From the NCBI GenBank assembly GCA_964448285.1, contig CAYUWG010000006.1:1-64000 (forward strand): a stretch of 64,000 bases of DNA, written 5' to 3'. Of this stretch, positions 57,067-64,000 are shown one piece after another. Position 1 is the stretch's first letter. Each line of letters starts with the position of its first letter. The translations under genes and the position numbers were made by a program. This stretch comes from CAYUWG01 sp964448285 (GTDB lineage Bacteria; Bacteroidota; Ignavibacteria; SZUA-365). The notes under the pieces were generated by a model, which was not told the DNA's origin, made no database searches, and saw only the letters and a program-made list of their open reading frames with translations.

Positions 57067-57173
57067 TTCATTCTCCTTTCAAAGGTGCATGGCAATCTAC
57101 ACGTGCTTTCATCGCCACGCAATTGAAAATTGCATTCGCTGCGTCTCGCTATCCTATCAATTGACAGGATATC

Positions 57174-57569
57174 TCACCCTTTCTGCGGCTTCAGTGACCG
57201 CAGCATCAATCCGCACCCTGCTGCGATCATGCCGAGCATGAGCAGCGTGATGATGAGATTCGTCGGCAGGAAGAAGAACGTCAGGTTCGTGATGATTCCG
57301 ATGAGGATGATGAGAAAGCTGCCGACTGCGAGTATCCAGCCGGCGATGGACTTTCCGTTGAAGAACAGCAGCGCGACTCCGAGCATCAGCGGAATGAGAG
57401 CGACGCCGAATGCATTGAAACCGAGTATCGTCCAGAGATTCGAAAAGACGATGATGCGGCTGAGAAAGAGATACAGCCCAAGCACGAAGAGAGCGAGGCC
57501 GAGGAAAAACTGTCCGATGCCCCCGCTCGTCCCGCCGGCGCCTTTGAACGCACGCTCATCATTTGCCAT
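57174..57569 (-). CDS. Small membrane protein (131 aa)
   Basis: ATG 57569 (MANDERAFKGAGG) has a strong AGGAGG 7-8 nt upstream. Four membrane helices: FFLGLALFVLGLYLFLSR, IPLMLGVALLFF, WILAVGSFLIILIGII and LIITLLMLGMIAAGCG, with a short Lys-Pro tail. Unknown family. It overlaps the response regulator end by 11 nt. Confidence 0.82.
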   Translation of the reverse strand: MANDERAFKGAGGTSGGIGQFFLGLALFVLGLYLFLSRIIVFSNLWTILGFNAFGVALIPLMLGVALLFFNGKSIAGWILAVGSFLIILIGIITNLTFFFLPTNLIITLLMLGMIAAGCGLMLRSLKPQKG

Positions 57570-58227
57570 GAATACCTCCTGAGGTTGCACGCGCACGCGG
57601 CTGCGATGAAAGCCAGGTGATGATCTCGGACTTCGAGTGCACGTGGAGTTTTTGATAGATGTTTTTTACATGGGATTGAACGGTGCCAAGCGAAATGGAG
57701 AGCGCATCGGCGATGGCTCTGTACGATTTCCCTTCACCGAGAAGCGCAAGGAGCTCCGATTCTCTCTCGGACAACTCGTCGCTCGGATGGGCCGCCGGTT
57801 TCGGTCGGAACATCGAGAGAACGCGACGGGCAACTTTCGGCGTCATCGGCGCTCCGCCATCATACACTTCGTGGATCGCCGCGAGGATTTCATCGAGAGG
57901 TGTGCTCTTGAGGATGTAGCCGCACGCACCGGCTCGCAGAGATTGAAAGATATTGTCGTCATCCTCATACACCGTGCACATAAGCACGTCTAAATCCGGG
58001 AAACGCTTCTTCAATTCCACGACGCCTTCGATGCCCGACATCATCGGAAGATTGATGTCCATCACGACGAGGTCGGGAGCTTCCTTCATTACATCGAGAA
58101 GGGAAGGGACATTGGCGTATGCCCCCGTAACGCACAGCGAAGAATCAGATTCGATGGCGAGTCGAAGAGTCTCGCGATAGTCCGCGATATCCTCGACGAT
58201 GACGACAGCTATTCCGTCGCGCTTCAT
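57559..58227 (-). CDS. NarL/LuxR-type response regulator
   Basis: 222 aa. Receiver domain VVIVEDIADYRETLRLAIE with phosphoacceptor Asp in LVVMDINLPMMSG (about 57), Thr/Lys switch MCTVYEDDD..ILKSTPLDE; LuxR helix-turn-helix SERESELLALLGEGKSYRAI, SLGTVQSHVKNIYQKL. Binds DNA on phosphorylation. No histidine kinase in the window; the adjacent MgtC-like gene overlaps by 4 nt, so may be its target or partner. Confidence 0.94.
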   Translation of the reverse strand: MKRDGIAVVIVEDIADYRETLRLAIESDSSLCVTGAYANVPSLLDVMKEAPDLVVMDINLPMMSGIEGVVELKKRFPDLDVLMCTVYEDDDNIFQSLRAGACGYILKSTPLDEILAAIHEVYDGGAPMTPKVARRVLSMFRPKPAAHPSDELSERESELLALLGEGKSYRAIADALSISLGTVQSHVKNIYQKLHVHSKSEIITWLSSQPRARATSGGIHGK

Positions 58228-59528
58228 CCGTGAACGACTCCGGCCACGAGCAGCGTTGCAAGGAAAAGTGATATGAGCGCGGGAAGCACGAACCGTCGCA
58301 GGGAAGGCGACGCGAAGAAAAGCACCATCACGCTCTTCATAACCGTGTTGACCGCGACGGCAATGAGTATCGCTGATATCGCCGTCACCTGGGGCACGCT
58401 CGTTTTCGAAAGGCTTGCCATCGAAAGGGTGATCGCATCGACCTGGGTCACGCCGGAGAGCGCAGCCGCGATGAAGACGCCGCTGTCGCCGAGATATTCC
58501 TGGGCAGCCTTCGAGAGAAAGAGAATCGCGGCGAAGATCACTCCGAACCACAACGCCGTCGTCAGACGAAACGGGTTTTCGAGCTTCACGGCGTCGCCGG
58601 ATTCTTCTCTCGTACCGCGAAGAAGGATCAGGCTCAGGAGTACGCCGACGCCGGCAAGCGCAAGCAGGTATGGCCACATCGCTCGCAGCAAGTCCCCGTT
58701 GATGATTGCGATTTCGATTGCGACACGAGGATACAGTACGGTGCAAGCGAGAACGATCGCTGCGGCGAAGAGTCTTCCAAGGTCGGGCGCTTCCTTGCTC
58801 TTTTGCGATAGCGAAAGCGTGACGGCTGTGCTCGATGCCATTCCGCCGACAAGCCCCGTAAGGGAAATTCCTTTGCCGGGTCCCATGATCTTCACGAGGA
58901 TGTATCCGAGGAAACTCACTCCTGCGATAAGGATGACCATGTACCAGATCTGTCGTGGATTGAGTACGTCGAACGGCCCCATCGTCCTGTCGGGAAGGAC
59001 GGGAAGAATGATCGCCGTGATGATGGCGAACTTCAACGTTGCGTAAATGTCTTCCTCATGCACTTTGCTGATGAAGGAGTGCAGCGGCGCCTTGAGCGAA
59101 AGGAAAAGCGCAAGGATGACGCTCCCGGCAATCGCGACGAGGTACATTTCCCAAAACGTAAACGCGCCGAGAATGAAGACGATCATTGCGGCGACTTCAC
59201 TCGTCATGCCGGGAAAGCCCTGCCGCGCGGAAAAGACATACGCAACGATGATGAGCGCCATGAATCCGACGGCAAAGGCGATGAACGACCACATGCCCGT
59301 GATGGAACCGATGAGCGCGGCAAGCAGGCCAAGCAACGCGATCAGGGGAAATGTCCTGATGCCGGCGAAAAGCTGTTTGCGGTCCTGAAGCGAGCGCTCG
59401 CGTTCAAGCCCGACGAGCGCACCGATCAAAAGCGCAACCGCGCCTTTCTCAAACAGCGACGGAATGTCCGTTAAGAAGGAACTCGGTTCGAATTGCGGAA
59501 CGATTTGGAAGAGGAGAGCAGCGTTCAT
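58224..59528 (-). CDS. MgtC/SapB-DUF4010 membrane protein
   Basis: 434 aa with about twelve helices. N-terminal third is MgtC-like (FEKGAVALLIGALVGLERER, GIRTFPLIALLG), then DUF4010: GPGKGISLTGLVGGMASSTA, DSGVFIAAALSGVTQVDAIT. Such proteins occur in magnesium/stress contexts, but transport activity is unproven. Co-transcribed with the response regulator. Confidence 0.9.
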   Translation of the reverse strand: MNAALLFQIVPQFEPSSFLTDIPSLFEKGAVALLIGALVGLERERSLQDRKQLFAGIRTFPLIALLGLLAALIGSITGMWSFIAFAVGFMALIIVAYVFSARQGFPGMTSEVAAMIVFILGAFTFWEMYLVAIAGSVILALFLSLKAPLHSFISKVHEEDIYATLKFAIITAIILPVLPDRTMGPFDVLNPRQIWYMVILIAGVSFLGYILVKIMGPGKGISLTGLVGGMASSTAVTLSLSQKSKEAPDLGRLFAAAIVLACTVLYPRVAIEIAIINGDLLRAMWPYLLALAGVGVLLSLILLRGTREESGDAVKLENPFRLTTALWFGVIFAAILFLSKAAQEYLGDSGVFIAAALSGVTQVDAITLSMASLSKTSVPQVTAISAILIAVAVNTVMKSVMVLFFASPSLRRFVLPALISLFLATLLVAGVVHG

Positions 59529-59633
59529 GTTTCATCCTGCCCGCACAATATAAACCCGCGCCTGCTTCCGGCACATTGCTTCGCATCACCGGCATGAGAC
59601 CGATTCGGTCCGGAGTTTTCACTCGCGATTCCT

Positions 59634-61703
59634 TTAGCGGACGACGGTGAGTGAACGCAAGACGGAGTATTCTCCTCTCGAAAGCCGGCAGATGTACAGC
59701 CCGCTTGGAAGCGAGGATGCTAAGAGTGGAAAAGTATGCTCACCGGTAGAGAGTTCTTTATCGATAGGAGTATGGACAGCCCTTCCAGTGAGATCGAAGA
59801 GTTGGAGGCGCACACGGCCGCCATCCGTCCGAAAGCGAATCTCGCCTGAGCGAATGATCGGTTGAGGCGAAATGTCTATGAAGGATACCGGCTGCGCTGC
59901 AGCGCTTCCCGGATCTATTCGCGTCGTCGTTTGTGATGTACGGTAAACGCCGTTCGAAAGCGTGCCTGCCAGGAGCGTATTGTCAGGGAGCGCAAGAAGA
60001 GACATCACATTTTCGTTCGCCGGTTGATTATCCGAACGTGTCCATGTTCGCCCGAGGTCTGTGGACGAGTAAACTCCGTGTTCATAAGTTCCGAGATAGA
60101 GTATGCCCTGATGCGATAGTGCGACCGAGTATCCATCCACGGAGGCGGGACCGGATGCACTCCAGGTTTTCCCGTCATCGGTTGACAGGTAAACGGCGAA
60201 GTCCGATCCACCGGATTCGCAAGCTGCAAACACTTTCCCGTCACTCGTTTCGACAAACGAACGAAAGTTGGACTGCGGCAATCCGGCTATCGGTTGCCAT
60301 GATACCCCATCGTCGGTCGAACGGTCTATGCCGATACTCCCACCGGCAAGTAGTGTCCCGGATTTCAACTGAATGAAGCGCCATGTTGCATGCGTGTTCG
60401 TCGCGGCCAGTTCCCATGTCTCTCCGAAGTTCGTCGAGCGGTAGATGCCATCGTAGGTAAGGCCTGCAAGCAATGTATGATTCGATGTGAGCAGGATGCT
60501 TCTCGGGTCGGCAATCGGTCGTGGATCGGGGAGCGTTTCCCATTCTGTCGAGCCTTTCCTTTTCATTTTGTATTTCTCTCCGGCGACAAACAACGTTCCG
60601 TCATTCGCTTCGGCGATATCGAAAGCTTGTCCGTACCATCCGATGTCCGACCACGACCGCCCTCCGTCCGTCGATGCCGCGATGCTGTTTCCAAGCTGGG
60701 CGGCATAGATGGTACCGTCGGATGCTTTGAATAAGTGATACACCTCCGTTGCAGTGAGGCCGGTGTTCCGCTGCACCCAGCCGGAATCATCCTGAATGAA
60801 CACACCCTGCCACGTACCGACGATGAGGCGATCATGCGAATCGAAGGCGAGGGAAAAGACATCCTGATAGGGCATGCGAGATGTATCGGGAAAAACTAAC
60901 ATCCAGGTATTCCCTTCGTCCTCGGAACGATATGCACCATTTCCTGAGCCGAAGAACAAACTTCCATTCGCACTTCGCGCCATCGTCCAAACGACGTTCG
61001 ATTCAAGGCGGTCGATAAGTTTCTCCCAAACCGCACCTCGGTCGCTGCTGCGATACACACCGTTTCCACCTGCATAGATTCGCCCCGATTCATCGATGCA
61101 TAAGGCGTTCGCGAAAACGTCATTCAAGCCCGGCCGCTCCCAACGCGCACCATCGTCCGTACTGACATAGACGCCTTCCCATGTCCCGCAGTACAGTGTG
61201 CCGTCAGAACCGGAGATGATTGACGAAATGCGAATGCCTTCCAAAGCAGGCCCTGACCATGATAGACCCATATCGGTGCTGCGAAAAACTCCGTGCCATT
61301 CGGTCCCGGCGAGAATGATGCCGCTTTCAGTGAAGTAGGCTGTTTGCACTTGTGCGAACGGTGCTTGAATGCTCGGCCCGATACCGGTCCATGAGCTTCC
61401 GCCATCTGTTGTAAGAAATGTCATACGATTCGTCGCGGCGAAGACCGTATCTCCTCGCCCGGCAAAATCGAAAACGTAGGTTCCCGGAATTTCCGGTCCC
61501 GACCAGGACCGTCCTTCATCTGTCGAACGGAATATTCCTCCAGAGCGAGCGCCCGCGATCACTGTCGTACCGGTGCGATACAGCGCATGTATGGTTCCCC
61601 CCTCGGGTCCAAATGAATTCCAGCGAGCGCCTTGCGAGAACAGCAGTGCGCTTTGCATGGCTAAAGCGAGAGCAGACAGAGTGAAAAGGAGAAATCGTTT
61701 CAT
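59634..61703 (-). CDS. Secreted BNR/sortilin-like repeat protein with T9SS sorting domain
   Basis: 689 aa. Signal peptide (FLLFTLSALALAMQSALLF), then at least ten repeats carrying the Asp-box S-x-D-x-G-x-x-W (STDEGRSW, STDMGLSW, STDDGARW, SSDRGAVW, STDGGRSW, STDLGRTW), i.e. YCF48/sortilin-like beta-propellers. C-terminal sorting domain with PIIRSGEIRFRTDGGRVRLQ and LFDLTGRAVHT, LPSGLYICRL. Surface-exposed adhesin or hydrolase scaffold of unknown substrate. Confidence 0.92.
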   Translation of the reverse strand: MKRFLLFTLSALALAMQSALLFSQGARWNSFGPEGGTIHALYRTGTTVIAGARSGGIFRSTDEGRSWSGPEIPGTYVFDFAGRGDTVFAATNRMTFLTTDGGSSWTGIGPSIQAPFAQVQTAYFTESGIILAGTEWHGVFRSTDMGLSWSGPALEGIRISSIISGSDGTLYCGTWEGVYVSTDDGARWERPGLNDVFANALCIDESGRIYAGGNGVYRSSDRGAVWEKLIDRLESNVVWTMARSANGSLFFGSGNGAYRSEDEGNTWMLVFPDTSRMPYQDVFSLAFDSHDRLIVGTWQGVFIQDDSGWVQRNTGLTATEVYHLFKASDGTIYAAQLGNSIAASTDGGRSWSDIGWYGQAFDIAEANDGTLFVAGEKYKMKRKGSTEWETLPDPRPIADPRSILLTSNHTLLAGLTYDGIYRSTNFGETWELAATNTHATWRFIQLKSGTLLAGGSIGIDRSTDDGVSWQPIAGLPQSNFRSFVETSDGKVFAACESGGSDFAVYLSTDDGKTWSASGPASVDGYSVALSHQGILYLGTYEHGVYSSTDLGRTWTRSDNQPANENVMSLLALPDNTLLAGTLSNGVYRTSQTTTRIDPGSAAAQPVSFIDISPQPIIRSGEIRFRTDGGRVRLQLFDLTGRAVHTPIDKELSTGEHTFPLLASSLPSGLYICRLSRGEYSVLRSLTVVR

Positions 61704-61924
61704 TGTTGTGTCGTCATTTGTGATACAAAAGGCCGATCAACTACGAAGGTTTGCTTTGAGGTTACACGCTATGGATGTGGAAAAAAATATTACCCAATGC
61801 GACCTCGATGACTTATCGCGGTCATACATCCTTACTTCGTGCATTTGTAGTTTATCGACATGTCCAACGGCAGACAATCTTGTCTAAATTGTAGTAATGA
61901 AGGGGTAGGTTTAAGGAGCAAAGA

Positions 61925-62602
61925 GTGAAGTCGGAAATTGAAAGCATCATCCAACAATTGAAACGTTTCGGAAATCCGGAGTCCGCGGAAGGGATGAAGC
62001 GATTCGGGATAACGCCGGAACATACGTTCGGTGTGCGAATCCCGAATCTGCGCGCGCTCGGGAAAACGCTTGGCCGGAGTCATGACCTGGCCCTTGCGCT
62101 TTGGGCTATCGACACGCGCGAAACACGAATCCTCGCAAGCATCGTGGACGAACCGAAGAAGCTCACCGCAAAACAAATGGACGCTTGGGCGAAGGACTTT
62201 TCGTACTGGGAAATATGCGACCAGGTGTGCATGAACCTGTTCGAGAAATCATCGCTGGCCTGGGACAAGACTATCGAGTGGAGTGGGAGCGAACACGAAT
62301 TCATCAAGCGTGCTGGATTCGTGCTCATGGCGCGGCTTGCGGTCAGCGACAAGAACGCGATCGATGCACGGTTCGAGGCATTCTTTCCGATCATCGTCCG
62401 TGAGTCCGGTGACAACCGAAACAATGTGAGGAAAGCCGTCAACTGGGCCTTACGTCAGATCGGAAAGCGGAATCGTGCGCTGAACGAAACGGCCATTCAT
62501 ATAGCGGAGGAAATTCACGCGCAGGATTCACCCGCTGCGAAGTGGATTGCATCGGATGCTCTCCGGGAGTTGCGGAGCCGCTCCGATTCCTTGAAGCGCT
62601 GA
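61925..62602 (+). CDS. DNA alkylation repair (AlkD-type HEAT) protein
   Basis: 225 aa. GTG start with AAGGAG upstream. HEAT-like helical repeats: GITPEHTFGVRIPNLRALGK, LALALWAIDTRETRILASIV, DFSYWEICDQVC, FIKRAGFVLMARLAVSD, GDNRNNVRKAVNWALRQIGK. The last is the AlkD-family motif. Recognises and excises alkylated bases (3- or 7-alkylpurine). Complete. Confidence 0.9.
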   Translation: MKSEIESIIQQLKRFGNPESAEGMKRFGITPEHTFGVRIPNLRALGKTLGRSHDLALALWAIDTRETRILASIVDEPKKLTAKQMDAWAKDFSYWEICDQVCMNLFEKSSLAWDKTIEWSGSEHEFIKRAGFVLMARLAVSDKNAIDARFEAFFPIIVRESGDNRNNVRKAVNWALRQIGKRNRALNETAIHIAEEIHAQDSPAAKWIASDALRELRSRSDSLKR

Positions 62603-62610
62603 TACATAAA

Positions 62611-62655
62611 AAAGAAGCTGCCCGAAATGTCGGTTTTTCGGGCAGCTTCTTTTTT
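62611..62655. terminator. Bidirectional rho-independent terminator
   Basis: AAAGAAGCTGCCCGAAA (62611-62627) pairs with TTTCGGGCAGCTTCTTT (62636-62652), 8-nt loop, flanked by A and T runs. Serves both the plus-strand DNA repair gene and the minus-strand cytochrome gene. Confidence 0.92.
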
Positions 62656-62672
62656 GCAGAAGAGTCTTGGGT

Positions 62673-63263
62673 TTACTTATTCGTCCCGGACTGCATCGCC
62701 ATCACGGCATCCGGCGGCAATGGCGCAGGAACGGCGTTGTTCACCGGCTTGAGCGATTTGAGATAGGCGAAGATGTCTTTCAAATCGTCGTCGGTCGCCA
62801 GTGCGAAATTGAACCACGGCATTGGCGGGAGAATCGGGCGGCCGGTTCCCATGTGCTTTCCGGTGCGCATCGCGCTTAGGAAAATTTCTTCCGTCCAGCC
62901 TGCAAGACCGGTTGCGTCAGGCGTCAGGTTCGCGGCATACGACATTCCCCACGGACCGGCCCATGCGGTGAAATCCTCGTTGCAGAGATAGAGCTTTCCA
63001 TCCTTGACTAAATTGAAATCGAACGGCGCCACGTTCCCGGCGTGATGGCCGGAGAGCAACCGTGCAGGATCTGGCTCGGGGCCTTTCTCCGTCATGATCT
63101 TGGGCGAGTGACAATCGTTGCACCCTCCGATAGTCACCAGATACTCTCCATGCTTGACGCGTTCCTCGGTGGTGCGCTCTTTCGGTTTCGTATCGCAATG
63201 AATACAGGTGAACGCGAATGCGAACACCAACGACACAACGATGTTCGGGAGTTGTGATTTCAT
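62673..63263 (-). CDS. Cytochrome c family protein
   Basis: 196 aa. N-terminal secretion signal with Cys around 20-23 (CIHCDTK), then heme-binding GGCNDCHSPK (about 47-56) and Met-rich GWTEEIFLSAMRTGKHMGTG as axial Met region. NVAPFDFNL and ANLTPDATGLAGW place it in the diheme-like or c-551/c-552-type 'cytochrome c with LTPD' class; only one CxxCH is present. Periplasmic electron carrier, partner unknown. Confidence 0.9.
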   Translation of the reverse strand: MKSQLPNIVVSLVFAFAFTCIHCDTKPKERTTEERVKHGEYLVTIGGCNDCHSPKIMTEKGPEPDPARLLSGHHAGNVAPFDFNLVKDGKLYLCNEDFTAWAGPWGMSYAANLTPDATGLAGWTEEIFLSAMRTGKHMGTGRPILPPMPWFNFALATDDDLKDIFAYLKSLKPVNNAVPAPLPPDAVMAMQSGTNK

Positions 63264-63418
63264 CAGAAATCCTTTCTTGAAATATGAAAGTGGATGATGG
63301 ATGATGGCTCAGATAGCCTTTCTTTCCTTTTCTCGCCCGCAAACCTACAGCGGTCACTTCATATTATCAAAACAGACGAACGGTGAGCCTCGACCAGACG
63401 TCTTTGCGTTTCAGTTCG

Positions 63419-64000
63419 TCACACCGTGCTTGAGAAGACCGGCTTCTCCATCTGCTTCTTCAGATAGGCGTCGAATGCCATCGCGATGTTGCGGATGACG
63501 AGGATGCCCATGCCGAGCACCTCGATCTTGTCATCGGTGATGCGAACGAGACCATCGGCGACGGGTTCTTCCAACAGCGGATAGGTATCGGCGAAATAGG
63601 CGTCGAAGTCGATGCCGTATTTCTCTTCCACCTTTCGCTTGTCGAGTGAGAAGTCGCACATGATACTCATGATCACATCGCGACGAAGGACGTCGTCGTC
63701 GGTGAGGCGAATGCCTGCGTGCGTCGCAAGTTCGTTCGCGTCGATGCGTTTGTAGTACTCGCCGATCGTCTTCACATTCTGAGCATACATCCGGTCGAAT
63801 TGCCCGATGCTCGTGATCCCGAAACCGTACAGGTCCGCGCCCGCGTGTGTCGTGTATCCCTGGAAGTTGCGATAGAGCGTACCGTTGCGCTGTGCGACGG
63901 CGAGTTCGTTGTCCTCCTTCGCGAAGTGATCCATGCCGACGTAGATATACCCCGCTTCATTCAAGCGCTCGATCGTGCGGACGAGAATGCGAAGCTTCTC
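63419..64000 (-). CDS. hemN: Oxygen-independent coproporphyrinogen III oxidase, C-terminal part (start outside window)
   Basis: 194 residues visible, open through the right edge. GYIYVGMDHFAKEDNELAVA, LYRNFQGYTTHAGADLYGFG and GQFDRMYAQNVKTIGEYY are HemN (radical-SAM) signatures after the [4Fe-4S] domain, which lies off the window. SLDKRKVEEKYGIDFDAYF and LVRITDDKIEVLGMGILVIR are the C-terminal HemN domain. Converts coproporphyrinogen III to protoporphyrinogen IX anaerobically in heme synthesis. Confidence 0.94.
   Translation of the reverse strand, partial: EKLRILVRTIERLNEAGYIYVGMDHFAKEDNELAVAQRNGTLYRNFQGYTTHAGADLYGFGITSIGQFDRMYAQNVKTIGEYYKRIDANELATHAGIRLTDDDVLRRDVIMSIMCDFSLDKRKVEEKYGIDFDAYFADTYPLLEEPVADGLVRITDDKIEVLGMGILVIRNIAMAFDAYLKKQMEKPVFSSTV

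Noticed and set aside
1..64000. CRISPR array, rRNA or tRNA gene
   Set aside because: No regularly spaced repeat series and no clover-leaf-like stretch was noticed; a tool scan would be needed to exclude a tRNA fully.

Overview
The window is a bacterial chromosome segment of moderate to high GC. It most likely comes from the FCB group (Bacteroidota, Ignavibacteriota or Kapaibacteriota-like). Two secreted proteins (19846-21060 and 59634-61703) and one frameshifted protein (46023-46867) end in the C-terminal sorting domain used by the type IX secretion system. Two candidate promoters (near 31417 and 47034) also fit the TTTG / TAnnTTTG pattern of that group. I saw no rRNA, tRNA, CRISPR array, integrase or transposase.

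Region 1 (1-22480) is a copper/silver/heavy-metal resistance island, almost entirely on the minus strand. It holds two tripartite RND efflux sets (TolC, CusB, CusA), each headed by a Cys-rich small protein whose central 188 bp are nearly identical. Also present are a CopA-type P-type ATPase, four YHS metal-binding modules, cupredoxins, a Met-rich and a His-rich small protein, a PII-like regulator, a Rieske protein, tandem-DUF5676 and ICMT-like membrane proteins, and two paralogous metal-binding lipoproteins. A pair of adjacent cupredoxin proteins appears to share one set of multicopper-oxidase copper ligands between them. The first efflux operon carries three kinds of repeat, two of them read in frame inside coding sequence.

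Region 2 (22486-31273) has an O-antigen-ligase/TPR protein, an unknown membrane protein, and a plus-strand carbamoyl-phosphate/ornithine cluster. That cluster contains ornithine carbamoyltransferase, carbamate kinase, a divergent aspartate-carbamoyltransferase-like protein with altered active-site residues, ornithine aminotransferase and a cyclic-2,3-diphosphoglycerate-synthetase-like NTPase. A 539-bp structured leader precedes it.

Region 3 (31255-45692) is a 14.4-kb defence island flanked by a 56-bp direct repeat of the 3' end of the preceding synthetase gene. It encodes a BREX/Pgl-like core: a DUF499-type ATPase, a very short PglZ, a DUF1156 DNA methyltransferase, a 140-aa unknown and a SNF2 helicase. 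Embedded between core genes are an RHH/PIN toxin-antitoxin pair, an unrecognised module of three small (mostly membrane) proteins plus a ComEC-like metallo-beta-lactamase fold, and a DUF6922/AbiEii pair preceded by a detached copy of the methyltransferase N-terminus.

Region 4 (45749-64000) is ordinary chromosome. It contains outer-membrane and T9SS-type proteins (one frameshifted), a PhoD-like phosphatase, a frataxin / flavin reductase / CDGSH operon, PPK2, SHMT, a HEPN-like gene pair, a LuxR-type response regulator with a MgtC/DUF4010 membrane protein, a BNR-repeat secreted protein, an AlkD-like protein, cytochrome c and the C-terminal part of HemN.
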